Shown here one piece after another: positions 9,746-18,301 of a DNA stretch of 64,000 nucleotides (its first letter is position 1; the number at the start of each line of letters is the position of its first letter). A model generated the notes under the pieces. The model searched no databases. It was not told where the DNA came from and saw nothing but the letters and a program-made list of their open reading frames with translations. Both the position numbers and the translations under genes were made by a program. This DNA is from Cruoricaptor ignavus. GTDB taxonomy: Bacteria; Bacteroidota; Bacteroidia; Flavobacteriales; Weeksellaceae. Where the stretch lies: positions 248,001 through 312,000 of the forward strand of contig NZ_FQYI01000001.1 of the NCBI RefSeq assembly GCF_900141665.1, in the 5' to 3' direction.

Positions 9746-10174
9746 TTAATTTTTCTCTACCAATTCACCATTCACCTTCACCGAGAATTTTATTTCTACA
9801 TTGGGTTCGAGAGTTTTCGAGACGGAGCAGTATTTTTCGAAGGAAAGTTCAGCGGCACGGTAGGCTTTCTTCGGGTCAATATCGCCAGACATACTGAAAT
9901 TCACCGTGATGGTTTTGAAGACCTTGGCATCATCTTTCGGGATTCTTTCGCCTTCCACTTCTGCAGAAAAATCCGTGATGCCCTGCCGCTGCTTTTTCAG
10001 GATGGAAACAATGTCAATACCGCTGCATCCTGCCACAGCCATCAGAACGGCTTCCATCGGTGAAACGCCCTTGGCATCGGGAAGCGAAGCATTATCCAGC
10101 AGAATTTTGTTGCCCGCAGAATTGCTGCATTCAAATAGAAAATCGTCATTGATTCGGTTCAGAGAAATTTTCAT
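9746..10174 (-). CDS. OsmC family protein
   Basis: A 142-residue OsmC/Ohr-fold protein, a family of cytoplasmic thiol-dependent peroxidases acting on organic hydroperoxides. Both redox cysteines are in place: VAGCSGID in the middle helix and EKYCSVSKTL further on. The motif ASLPDAKGVSPMEAVLMA is typical of the YhfA-like OsmC branch rather than Ohr. It follows the DUF58 gene by 18 bp on the same strand, so it may be the last gene of the MoxR operon, though its function does not obviously relate. Confidence 0.9.
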   Translation of the reverse strand: MKISLNRINDDFLFECSNSAGNKILLDNASLPDAKGVSPMEAVLMAVAGCSGIDIVSILKKQRQGITDFSAEVEGERIPKDDAKVFKTITVNFSMSGDIDPKKAYRAAELSFEKYCSVSKTLEPNVEIKFSVKVNGELVEKN

Positions 10175-10192
10175 AATAAATCTTTTTTTAAA

Positions 10193-11512
10193 TTATAATA
10201 GGCCTTGCGCCTTGATTTCCAGATATTTGTTGATGGCTTCCACGCTGAGATTTTCCGGTAGGGTGTACAGGCTGTAGATGCCGTATTTCCGCAGTTCCTG
10301 AATGATGAGCTTCTTCTCGAACTCGAATTTTTCGGCGATGATTTCATCATAAATTTCCTGCATATTTTCCGGATTTCGGTGGATGATTTTCTGCAGCTCG
10401 CTATTTTTGAAAAACACCACCACTACCAGATGGTTTCGCGCAATAGCCCGCAGAAATTTCATCTGGCGGTTCACCGCATCCAGCGTTTCGAAATTAGTAA
10501 AAAGTAAAATCAGGCTTCGCTGGCTGATATTTTGCCGAATATCACGGTAAAGCGCGCCAAAATCACTCTCGTAAAAATTCGTCCGAATGTTGTACAGCGC
10601 TTCCGAAATTTTCCGCAGCTGCCCTGCCTTACTTTCCGCAGGTACGCGGTTTTCCGCAGTTTTCGAGAAGGTCATCGCTCCTGCTCTGTCGCCCTTTTTC
10701 AGCACGATGTGAGAGAGCGCCATCGCAGCATTTATCGAATAATCCAGCAGCGAAAGCCCGCCGAAAGGCATCTGCATCGTTCTGCCCTTATCGATGATCA
10801 TCCAGATTCTTTGCGAGCGCTCTTCCTGATATTGGTTCACCATCAGGTGATTTCGCTTGGAAGTCGCCTTCCAGTTGATGGTGCGGATATCATCGCCTGG
10901 CACATAATCTTTTATTTGCTCAAACTCCGTCTGGTGCCCTATCCTCCTCACTTTTCTTGCGCCCAGCAAAAACTGATCACGAATGGCCTGCAGCTCGTAC
11001 TTTCCAAGGTGAATGAAGGACGGGTAACTTGGCAGCGCAGCATCCTTCTGGAACCTGTAACGCTTTGATACTAAGCCAATTGCAGATTTAGCGTAAACAT
11101 TCAGCGCGCCGAAAACAAATTCACCGCGCTCCTTCGGTTCCAGGATGTACTGCAGGAAAACATTTTTTTTCGATTCAATTTTTCTTTTAATGTTAAAGTC
11201 CCTCATCTGAAACTGAAACGGCACCTCGTCGATTATTTCCGTTTCAATCGGGAAAGGATAGTCGTTCTTCACATCCAGCTTCACGGGGTTTTCATCGCCG
11301 TTGCTCAGTTTTTCTGGTAAAATCCGCTGTGCTTTCACGCCATATTTCATCCCGAAAAGCATTGCATAATCGATGATTGCGGCAAGGATGACCAGCCCTA
11401 AAAAAATGCGCACAAAAGGCAGGAGCCAGCCGATGAAAAACGCCAGCACGAACAGCAGCATTACCACGCTGAGCAATGCGAAAAGCCTTTTGGTGAGGTA
11501 GAGGTTGCGCAT
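10193..11512 (-). CDS. DUF58 domain protein
   Basis: A 439-residue membrane-anchored protein with two closely spaced hydrophobic segments near residues 10-45 and a DUF58 core. The conserved block DYVPGDDIRTINWKATSKRNHLMVNQYQ is split by the usual short stretches, followed by a von Willebrand A-like fold starting WMIIDKGRTM. DUF58 proteins pair with MoxR ATPases, and this gene starts 3 bp after the MoxR stop, which supports that partnership. The role of such pairs is thought to be chaperone-like maturation of a complex or envelope stress tolerance. The exact function here is unknown. Confidence 0.9.
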   Translation of the reverse strand: MRNLYLTKRLFALLSVVMLLFVLAFFIGWLLPFVRIFLGLVILAAIIDYAMLFGMKYGVKAQRILPEKLSNGDENPVKLDVKNDYPFPIETEIIDEVPFQFQMRDFNIKRKIESKKNVFLQYILEPKERGEFVFGALNVYAKSAIGLVSKRYRFQKDAALPSYPSFIHLGKYELQAIRDQFLLGARKVRRIGHQTEFEQIKDYVPGDDIRTINWKATSKRNHLMVNQYQEERSQRIWMIIDKGRTMQMPFGGLSLLDYSINAAMALSHIVLKKGDRAGAMTFSKTAENRVPAESKAGQLRKISEALYNIRTNFYESDFGALYRDIRQNISQRSLILLFTNFETLDAVNRQMKFLRAIARNHLVVVVFFKNSELQKIIHRNPENMQEIYDEIIAEKFEFEKKLIIQELRKYGIYSLYTLPENLSVEAINKYLEIKAQGLL

Positions 11513-11515
11513 TTT

Positions 11516-12511
11516 TTATCTTGGAATTTCGATACCTTCAATAATTTGGTGGATGATTTCATCGGCGGAAAGACCTTCCATCTCCCTTTCTGGCGCCACC
11601 ACGATTCTGTGCCGAAGGACTGCCGGTGCTGCGAATTTTATATCGTCCGGCGTTACGAAATCTCTTCCGCGAATTGCCGCAAAAGCCTTCGATGCCATCA
11701 GCAGTGCGATGCTTGCTCGCGGCGAAGCGCCAAGGTAAAGGAATGGATTTTCCCGCGTGTTCACGATGATTTTCGCGATGTATTCCATTAGCTGAGGTTC
11801 CACCACGATTTCCTTCAGCATTTGCTGATAGGCAATAAGTTGCGCTTCGGCAATCACCGGGTTTACCACTGTGGTTTTATCTTTTTCACGGCTTTCGTGA
11901 TGCCTTTGGATGATGGCGATTTCGCTGCTGTAATCCGGGTAGCCTACCACCACTTTGAACAGAAACCTGTCCAGCTGAGCCTCCGGCAGCCTGTAAGTTC
12001 CTTCGTGCTCGATAGGGTTTTGCGTGGCCACCACCAGGAAAGGCATTGCCATAGGGTATCTCGTGCCATCCATAGTTACCTGCCGTTCTTCCATCACTTC
12101 GAAAAGTGCGGCCTGCGTTTTCGCCGGGGAACGGTTGATTTCATCTATCAGGATGAAGTTCGAGAAAATCGGTCCGGGTTTAAACTCAAATTCCGTGGTT
12201 TTCATATTGAACACGGAAGTCCCCAAGACATCGGACGGCATCAAATCCGGTGTGAACTGTATCCTGCTGAAGCCGGTTTCCACGGTTTTTGCCAGAAGTT
12301 TCGCGGTGATGGTTTTGGCAACGCCAGGTACACCTTCTATCAGGATGTGCCCGTTGGCAAGCAGCGCGGCAATCAGGTGCTCTATCATCGCTTCCTGCCC
12401 TACTATCACCTTGCCTATCTCGCTTTTTATTCTTTCCACGCCTTCCCTTAATTCGTTCAGCCGAACTCTTGGCGTAAACTGCATATCGTTTTGATTTTCA
12501 ATATTTTGCAT
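11516..12511 (-). CDS. MoxR-family AAA+ ATPase
   Basis: A 331-residue AAA+ ATPase. Walker A is GVPGVAKT (residues 60-67), Walker B is LIDEINRS near residue 124, and the sensor-1 region reads VVATQNPIEHEGTYRLPEAQLDRF, which is nearly invariant in MoxR proteins. It likely uses ATP hydrolysis to remodel or insert a cofactor into a partner complex together with the DUF58 protein encoded next. It lies in a six-gene minus-strand operon, 17 bp after the DUF4350 gene. Confidence 0.93.
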   Translation of the reverse strand: MQNIENQNDMQFTPRVRLNELREGVERIKSEIGKVIVGQEAMIEHLIAALLANGHILIEGVPGVAKTITAKLLAKTVETGFSRIQFTPDLMPSDVLGTSVFNMKTTEFEFKPGPIFSNFILIDEINRSPAKTQAALFEVMEERQVTMDGTRYPMAMPFLVVATQNPIEHEGTYRLPEAQLDRFLFKVVVGYPDYSSEIAIIQRHHESREKDKTTVVNPVIAEAQLIAYQQMLKEIVVEPQLMEYIAKIIVNTRENPFLYLGASPRASIALLMASKAFAAIRGRDFVTPDDIKFAAPAVLRHRIVVAPEREMEGLSADEIIHQIIEGIEIPR

Positions 12512-12528
12512 AATTATTTCTGGTGTTT

Positions 12529-13668
12529 TTATTTTGATATTTCATCGAGAAGCCTGTTCATTTTTTCCAAATCTTGCTTCGTAATATCGTGGCTTTGGTG
12601 TAATGATTTTTGGATTAATGCCACGGCTTCCCGTATTTTTTCTTCTGGTTGCCCGCTTTTGCTGATGAGTTTTTGTATGAATTCTTCGTCGAGCCTTTCG
12701 GTATCAATCAAAAATTCCGTTCTTACAAAATGCAGAAAGTAAGTGGCCTTTTTCGCCATCATATCGCGGAAATCGCCTTCCTGAAGGTAAAGGTTGCCGA
12801 TGCTTTTCACGAATTCTGCCGATTTATTTTCCGGCGGGGAAATTACCGGCACGATTCTTTGGCGGCGTTTCGCATTAAAAATCATAAAGAGCAACATTGT
12901 GACAAGGAATGTCCACCACGCAAATTTCAGCGGCGGATTGCTCAGCACGAAATACATTGCGTTGTAATTTCCCTGCGTACTGAAATCCTGAAACCAAACG
13001 GTTTCCCTGTCTGGTAAATAGCTGAGAACCTGCGCTGCATAGCGTTCTTCACCGGGTTTCAGCAACTGATAATTTGTGAGGAACAGTGGCTCTGTATGGA
13101 TGTAGATGTTACCCTTCCCTTTTGGGATTTGTATAAAGTTAGGATAGCTTTTGTTGGCAACTTTTGTATAACCTAAAATTTTAGCATTCTTCGGAACTCT
13201 GCTGATATACAGCCTGTCTGGAAATTTATCCAGCTTCTGAATGCCGTTCAGGTCGTGGTTTAGTAGATGCAGGTAAACATCGTCATCGCTGAAATACCTT
13301 GAAGTGTGAACACCCATTCCATAAAGGTCGGGGTTTCCGGCGATAAAAAGGTCGCTGCCTTTCTCCACTTCCTTCAGCAATCTTTCCAGCGAAGTTTCGT
13401 CCAGGAATTTATTGATGAACAGAATGTTCTGCGGCTGCTGATTTTTATTGGCGAAATAAGTGTACGGCGATTGTACGGATTTCTTGAGCTTTCCGCCGAA
13501 AATTTTTTCCGCTTCCTTATCGAAAACGAAAAGTCCGAACGGTGCCTTGCTTTCCACATCAAAGGTTTTGCGCCAATCCACCACGGTTTTGCGGCTCAGT
13601 TCCAGAAAGCCGATGAGCGCTAGGAACAGCGCCAGCACAATTCCGTAAATTCTCAGCGTGCGTTTCAT
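12529..13668 (-). CDS. DUF4350 domain protein
   Basis: A 379-residue protein with an N-terminal membrane anchor (about residues 8-24), an extracytoplasmic DUF4350 region (GLFVFDKEAEK, then GSDLFIAGNPD) and a second membrane segment near residue 245 (FAWWTFLVTMLLFMIF), followed by a charged helical cytoplasmic tail. The family is known mainly from its position in MoxR/DUF58 operons. Its start codon overlaps the stop of the upstream DUF4129 gene by 4 bp, so the two are probably translationally coupled. Confidence 0.85.
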   Translation of the reverse strand: MKRTLRIYGIVLALFLALIGFLELSRKTVVDWRKTFDVESKAPFGLFVFDKEAEKIFGGKLKKSVQSPYTYFANKNQQPQNILFINKFLDETSLERLLKEVEKGSDLFIAGNPDLYGMGVHTSRYFSDDDVYLHLLNHDLNGIQKLDKFPDRLYISRVPKNAKILGYTKVANKSYPNFIQIPKGKGNIYIHTEPLFLTNYQLLKPGEERYAAQVLSYLPDRETVWFQDFSTQGNYNAMYFVLSNPPLKFAWWTFLVTMLLFMIFNAKRRQRIVPVISPPENKSAEFVKSIGNLYLQEGDFRDMMAKKATYFLHFVRTEFLIDTERLDEEFIQKLISKSGQPEEKIREAVALIQKSLHQSHDITKQDLEKMNRLLDEISK

Positions 13669-14441
13669 ATCAGGCGGTGTGCGTTTTCAAAGTTTGTGCG
13701 ATAGCCTTGGTAATCCTTTTCGGAAACTGGGAATTCGCCATACCAAACATAATCGTAAACCCTTGCCAAACTTTTAAACTGCTTTTTAAACTCAGAATTT
13801 TTTAGTTCGGCCAAATATTCCAGGTTGGTTTTCTCTGGCTGCCATTGGATGAGGCTCCGCTCGTCCATCATTTTCAGCAACTGAAGAAAGCGCATCCTGA
13901 CTGCTGAGCGAAAATCTGCATTTTGTTCAAATTTCGCAATTTCCGCAGGGAAGTTTATCGCGTGAATATCTTCTATCAAGTCTTCCGCAGGAATTTTCGT
14001 CTTTCGGTTTTTTCGGCTAAAAATGAAGCTGCCATCGTTGCTCACCACATATTTCACCAGGAAGTAAACCAGCACCAGAAAAAGAATTCCTGCGAGGAAA
14101 TGCAGCAGTGTTTCAGACCTGTCGTTAAAATCGTTCACCTGCTTTGTAAAAAGCCTGTCGAAAAATTCGGCAATCTTCCGCTTCCATCTGTCCCAAAGGG
14201 TTTCGCGCGGTTTGGATGCGCTGTAGTCAAATTCTGGCGAAGTATATTTCCGCATGAAATCCTGCGCGAAATTCCGCTGCGTTTTTGCAGGAAGCACCGT
14301 GCTTTGAACCCTCATCAGAGAATCTGCGGAAACTTCGGGCTGCTTTTCTACAAAAACATTAGTTTTCGCCACCGTTTTTTGCGAAAAAACCGGCGCGGAA
14401 AACATCAGCAGCAGAAGAAGGAGAACGCGCAGCCTCATCAT
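13665..14441 (-). CDS. DUF4129 domain membrane protein
   Basis: A 258-residue protein with a cleavable signal peptide (LRVLLLLLLMFSAPVFSQ), a periplasmic stretch, one transmembrane helix (near 115-135, LAGILFLVLVYFLVKYVV) and a C-terminal DUF4129 domain on the cytoplasmic side, ending in the family-typical VWYGEFPVSEKDYQGYR. It overlaps its neighbours by 4 bp on each side. DUF4129 is a recurrent partner of MoxR-DUF58 clusters; biochemical function is unknown. Confidence 0.85.
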   Translation of the reverse strand: MMRLRVLLLLLLMFSAPVFSQKTVAKTNVFVEKQPEVSADSLMRVQSTVLPAKTQRNFAQDFMRKYTSPEFDYSASKPRETLWDRWKRKIAEFFDRLFTKQVNDFNDRSETLLHFLAGILFLVLVYFLVKYVVSNDGSFIFSRKNRKTKIPAEDLIEDIHAINFPAEIAKFEQNADFRSAVRMRFLQLLKMMDERSLIQWQPEKTNLEYLAELKNSEFKKQFKSLARVYDYVWYGEFPVSEKDYQGYRTNFENAHRLI

Positions 14442-15394
14442 AAATTCTTCCCGATTTGGTCAATCTCGCTGAAATCTTCATTGCGCTGCAGATCCGTTCT
14501 ACTGTCGTAGTACATCAGGCCGCAGCACACATACATCACATTGTTCAGCACGAACGTCAGCAGAAAAGAAAGCGCATAGGCTATGGCAATCCACATCATA
14601 TTCGTTGACGAAAAGCCATCGGAATTAGCTGCTTCTGCCGAAGAATACATTGCCACCATAAAGAGAATGTAGGGAATCATCGTGATGACGCCGATTACCG
14701 ACTGGATGATGAAGAGAATTATGATGGATGAGCCCCAGTACTTCCAGAACGGCGATTTTTCTGTGATGCCCTGATAATTGAACTGCGCATTGAAGCTGTA
14801 CGACAGCGATTGGAAGAAATTTCTGCCGCTGTGATAATAATCGAACAGCGTGAAATTTATGATGTTGTAAACGACAGGTGCTGCCAGCAAAAGCAGGAAA
14901 ATTCCGATGAGGAGCAGCATCAGAAATAGAGAAATTCCGAAGAACACGAAGAGCAGCGGTGTGATGATGAAAAGCACGCCAAGCATAAACTTGAAGGCCT
15001 TGCCCAAATTCCGCCTGATGTCGCCGGAAATTTCATCCAGCTGAATTTCGGTAGCGCCAGTTTCAGAAATTCGTTTCAAATAAAGCACCGGGTAAGAATA
15101 GGTGATGATGTAGAACGCGATGAACAGTAGGAAACCTACCAATACTAAGACAAGGAGTAGCGGCAAATTCTCGTCCAGAAGGCTGTCGAAATATCCGGCA
15201 TCCATCCCAAAATCCTGCCTAGCAAGCGGCACAAGAAACGCACGGTAGAAAAAGAAGAAAAGCACCATCATCAAAATCATCGGCAAACCGTTCAGGATTA
15301 AGTAGTTACGGAAATAATTTTTGCCGTAAACCTTGAAGAACGAAAAAGTATCGGAAATCAGCGCGTTGAAATCACGGCGTTTTATCAGCTGCAT
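14438..15394 (-). CDS. Multi-pass membrane protein of the MoxR cluster
   Basis: A 318-residue protein of mostly hydrophobic sequence with about six membrane segments (for example LNGLPMILMMVLFFFFYRAF, LLLVLVLVGFLLFIAFYII, FLMLLLIGIFLLLLAAPVVY). I do not recognise a named domain with certainty. It overlaps the SpoIIM-like gene by 23 bp and the DUF4129 gene by 4 bp, so it belongs to the same co-translated set. A role as membrane partner of the complex is inference from position only. Confidence 0.8.
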   Translation of the reverse strand: MQLIKRRDFNALISDTFSFFKVYGKNYFRNYLILNGLPMILMMVLFFFFYRAFLVPLARQDFGMDAGYFDSLLDENLPLLLVLVLVGFLLFIAFYIITYSYPVLYLKRISETGATEIQLDEISGDIRRNLGKAFKFMLGVLFIITPLLFVFFGISLFLMLLLIGIFLLLLAAPVVYNIINFTLFDYYHSGRNFFQSLSYSFNAQFNYQGITEKSPFWKYWGSSIIILFIIQSVIGVITMIPYILFMVAMYSSAEAANSDGFSSTNMMWIAIAYALSFLLTFVLNNVMYVCCGLMYYDSRTDLQRNEDFSEIDQIGKNL

Positions 15395-16352
15395 AGTTTA
15401 GTTTTTTAGCGATTTTCCGCGGATAAATGATGTAGTAAAAAATCATAAACCCGAGCGAACCGAGAATGATGAAAAGTATGATGGGCAAAGGCATTTCTGG
15501 TGCAAGCCTTGTAACGAAGCCTTCGATAATCCCTGCAATAATCGTGAGTGGCACCGTACTTAGATAAATTTTGAAACTATTCTTGAAGCCCGTTTTAAAC
15601 GAATTTATCCGCGAAAAAGTTTTTGGGAAAAGCATCGAAGCGCCCAGGATAAAGCCTGCCGCAGCTACCACCACCATCCCCAGAATTTCAAAGGTGCCGT
15701 GTAGCCAAATGGCTTTCGCGCTTTCTGCCAGCACACCCTGCGTTTCAAAAAAATATTGAAAAGTGCCCACCATTATAGCGTTCTGCATCAGGATGAACAG
15801 CGTGCCCAGCCCAGCGAAAACCCCGTAAACATAGAGCTTTGCACCCACCATTAAATTATTGAAGATAATGGCAAGCGCCATATCCAGCGGCGTTCTGGTG
15901 CCGTACACACCGGTAGGATTTCCTTTCTCGATGTTTTCCAGCGTCATATTCACATAGCCGTCGCCCAAAATATGGCGCACAAAATCCGGATCGTATTTGG
16001 TGGAAACCACGCCAATCATCACAAAAGCTAGGAACAGCAATATCGTGAAATATAGATATTTACGGTATTCAAACATTATCAGCGGAACTTCGTAAAGGAA
16101 GAATTGCGAAAGGCGGTTTCGTTCAAGCCTCCTGGTTTTGTAAATCCGCTGGAACATCATCGATGAGAGGTGGTTCAGGTAAACCGTGGTGCTGCTCTTC
16201 GGATAATAAGTTTGCGAGAAAGCCAAATCGTTCAACAGATTGATGTAGAGCGAAGAAAGCTCATCGGGATTTTTTTTCACTTTCCCGGCAATCACGGCTT
16301 CGTTTTCCAGCCATTTTGCTTTATTTTGCCTAATGAAAGCCACCTCTCTCAT
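15372..16352 (-). CDS. SpoIIM / DUF95 family membrane protein
   Basis: A 326-residue integral membrane protein. The N-terminus MREVAFIRQNKAKWLENE is the standard opening of the stage II sporulation M (DUF95) family. The hydrophobic body contains the conserved segment IFNNLMVGAKLYVYGVFAGLG and LHGTFEILGMVVVAAAGFILGA. Non-spore-formers use these proteins in RDD-SpoIIM-MoxR clusters of unknown role. It is the first gene of the six-gene operon and is divergent from the RDD gene, with just 21 bp between the two start codons. Confidence 0.88.
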   Translation of the reverse strand: MREVAFIRQNKAKWLENEAVIAGKVKKNPDELSSLYINLLNDLAFSQTYYPKSSTTVYLNHLSSMMFQRIYKTRRLERNRLSQFFLYEVPLIMFEYRKYLYFTILLFLAFVMIGVVSTKYDPDFVRHILGDGYVNMTLENIEKGNPTGVYGTRTPLDMALAIIFNNLMVGAKLYVYGVFAGLGTLFILMQNAIMVGTFQYFFETQGVLAESAKAIWLHGTFEILGMVVVAAAGFILGASMLFPKTFSRINSFKTGFKNSFKIYLSTVPLTIIAGIIEGFVTRLAPEMPLPIILFIILGSLGFMIFYYIIYPRKIAKKLNYAADKTP

Positions 16353-16373
16353 AGGCGATAAAATTACTAAAAA

Positions 16374-17108
16374 ATGGCTAGCGTTGCGATAATCAGTTCA
16401 CAAAATGTGAAAATTGATTTCACCTTGGCAAGCGTGGGCGAAAGAATCTTTGCCTGCATCATCGATTTCATCGTGATGTTCGGCTATATAATTGTCGCCC
16501 TATTTCTTTTCAGCCAGATTGAAAAATTCATCCCATACGAAAGAAAAACCGCATTCTACATCCTGCTGGCATTGCCCATTGTATTTTACACCTTAATTTC
16601 GGAAAGCGTAATGCAGGGACAGACTTTAGGCAAAAAGGCGTTGAAAATAAAAGTGGTGAAAATCGACGGATACCAGGCAACCTTCCCGGATTATGCGATG
16701 CGGTGGTTTGCAAGGCTGGTGGATGTTTATGTGAGCAGCGGTATTGTGGGCATCGCCTCCATCATCACCTCGGCGAACAATCAGCGGCTTGGCGATATGG
16801 CTGCCGGAACCACGGTGATTTCCCTGAAAAACCGGGTGAATATTTCCCACACGATTTTTGAAAACATCGCGGAAACTTATGTGCCGGCTTTTCCGCAGGT
16901 TGTGGTTTTGAGCGATAATGATATGAGAATCATTAAGAATAATTTCGTGAAGGCGCAGAAAAACCGCGACGGAAAACTAATGATTAAGCTTTCGGATAAA
17001 ATTCAGCAAACCATTGGCGTTCAGCCAGATAGCAAGATTTTTACGCATCAGAGCTTCATCGACAGGGTGATAAAAGATTACAATTTTGTGACTGGCAAAG
17101 AGCAATAG
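16374..17108 (+). CDS. RDD family membrane protein
   Basis: A 244-residue protein whose N-terminal half is an RDD domain: the opening VKIDFTLASVGERIFACIID, then membrane helices near 30-55 and 60-85, the stretch GQTLGKKALKIKVVK with the conserved GxTxGK, and MRWFARLVDVY. A soluble C-terminal part of about 90 residues follows (KIQQTIGVQPDSKIFTHQ). RDD proteins accompany SpoIIM/MoxR/DUF58 genes; some RDD proteins have been linked to ion or osmotic homeostasis, but nothing here specifies a substrate. Confidence 0.88.
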   Translation: MASVAIISSQNVKIDFTLASVGERIFACIIDFIVMFGYIIVALFLFSQIEKFIPYERKTAFYILLALPIVFYTLISESVMQGQTLGKKALKIKVVKIDGYQATFPDYAMRWFARLVDVYVSSGIVGIASIITSANNQRLGDMAAGTTVISLKNRVNISHTIFENIAETYVPAFPQVVVLSDNDMRIIKNNFVKAQKNRDGKLMIKLSDKIQQTIGVQPDSKIFTHQSFIDRVIKDYNFVTGKEQ

Positions 17109-17143
17109 CCTGAATTTTGCAGGGATATTTTAAATTTATTTTT

Positions 17144-17434
17144 ATGAATTTCGATAATCAAAAATCAGGAAATGGCGGCGTAATCGTGATGACGAACGAG
17201 AACGCCGAAGAAGTTGGGCGGCTTACCTACACGCTTTTCCCGGAAAGGCAAACCCTGGTGATTTCCTATGTGATGGTTCACCCGCAGTTTGAAGGTCGTG
17301 GTATGGGAAAATTCCTCGTGCAGGAAGGCATCAGTTTTGCGCGGGAAAATGCGTATGCCGTAGTTCCGCACTGTTCCTACGCACGCTCTGTGATGCTGAG
17401 AATGCCAGATGTTTCTGATGTTTTCCGCGGATAG
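17144..17434 (+). CDS. Small GNAT-like N-acetyltransferase (YjdJ type)
   Basis: A 96-residue single-domain protein of the short GNAT branch. It has RLTYTLFPERQTLVISYVMV, the acetyl-CoA pyrophosphate loop as VHPQFEGRGMGKFLVQ, and VVPHCSYARSVM at the C-terminus, the normal layout of this family. I chose the ATG at 17144; an in-frame TTG at 17117 would add nine unconserved residues. The substrate is unknown. The gene ends at a strong palindromic terminator shared with the convergent YebC gene. Confidence 0.88.
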   Translation: MNFDNQKSGNGGVIVMTNENAEEVGRLTYTLFPERQTLVISYVMVHPQFEGRGMGKFLVQEGISFARENAYAVVPHCSYARSVMLRMPDVSDVFRG

Positions 17435-17464
17435 AAAAACCTTCAGAAATTCTGAAGGTTTTTT
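17435..17464. terminator. Bidirectional terminator between GNAT and YebC genes
   Basis: A perfect 11-bp palindrome (AACCTTCAGAA / TTCTGAAGGTT) is flanked by an A-run on one side and a T-run on the other, so it works for both converging genes. The YebC stop codon is 2 bp beyond. Confidence 0.9.
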
Positions 17465-17466
17465 GT

Positions 17467-18207
17467 TTAAAGCGTTTCCAGCAGAGCGTCCGTCATTTCC
17501 ATATTGTGATACACATTCTGCACATCGTCATCCTCTTCAAATCTCTCGAGCATTTTCATATTCGCTTTGAACTGCTCTTCGTTCACATCCTTTGTATTGT
17601 TGGCAATTCGCTGAAGCTCAGCGCTTTTCGGTTCAATGCCCAGATCCTCCAGCTTGTGCGAAAGGCTTCCGAAATCTTCAAATGCCGTGGTAATCATCAC
17701 TTCTTCATCATCTTGGTCAATTTCTTCCGCTCCACCGTCAATCATTTCCATTTCGAAATCCTCCCAATCCATTTTGATTTGAGACTTATCGATTGAGAAA
17801 ATTCCCTTCCGGTCAAAAATAAACGCCAGCTCGCCATTCTTCCCAAGGTTGCCGTCAAACTTGTTGAACACCGCGCGCACATTGGCCACAGTTCTCGTAG
17901 GGTTGTTGGTGGTGCATTCCACGAAAAATGCTACACCGCCCTGTCCATAGCCTTCGTAGGTAACCTCTTCATAATTTTCCGCATCAGCGCCGGACGCTTT
18001 CTTGATGGCTCTTTCCACATTATCCTTCGGCATATTGGCACCTTTTGCATTCTGTATGCAGCGGCGCAGCGCAGGATTACTTTCAGGATCAGGTCCGCCG
18101 GCCTTCACGGCCAGTGCAATATCCTTCCCGATTTTGGAAAAAGTTTTCGCCATTTTGTCCCATCGTGCTAGCTTCGAAGCTTTTCTGTATTCAAACGCCC
18201 TTCCCAT
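17467..18207 (-). CDS. YebC/PmpR family transcriptional regulator (TACO1-like)
   Basis: A 246-residue YebC-family protein; members bind DNA as regulators, and recent work links the family to translation of polyproline stretches. The N-terminus MGRAFEYRKASKLARWDKMAKTF diverges slightly from the usual MAGHSKW opening, in the way typical of Bacteroidota. Conserved blocks are NPALRRCIQNAKGANMPKDNVERAI, YEGYGQGGVAFFVECTTNNP and FIFDRKGIF. The ATG at 18207 is preferred because an upstream in-frame extension to 18261 adds 18 hydrophobic residues read from the ompA terminator region. Confidence 0.92.
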   Translation of the reverse strand: MGRAFEYRKASKLARWDKMAKTFSKIGKDIALAVKAGGPDPESNPALRRCIQNAKGANMPKDNVERAIKKASGADAENYEEVTYEGYGQGGVAFFVECTTNNPTRTVANVRAVFNKFDGNLGKNGELAFIFDRKGIFSIDKSQIKMDWEDFEMEMIDGGAEEIDQDDEEVMITTAFEDFGSLSHKLEDLGIEPKSAELQRIANNTKDVNEEQFKANMKMLERFEEDDDVQNVYHNMEMTDALLETL

Positions 18208-18244
18208 TTTGTAAATAAATTGTTTGCAAAAATAAGAAATCAAC

Positions 18245-18274
18245 AAAAAAAACGCCCTCAATTCTGAGAGCGTT
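18245..18274 (-). terminator. Terminator after the OmpA gene
   Basis: On the minus strand an AACGC/GCGTT stem extended by CTCA/TGAG is followed by a run of eight T. It lies 27 bp beyond the OmpA stop and separates it from the YebC gene. Confidence 0.85.
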
Positions 18275-18301
18275 TTCGATGTAATATTTAAAAAGATATT
18301 A

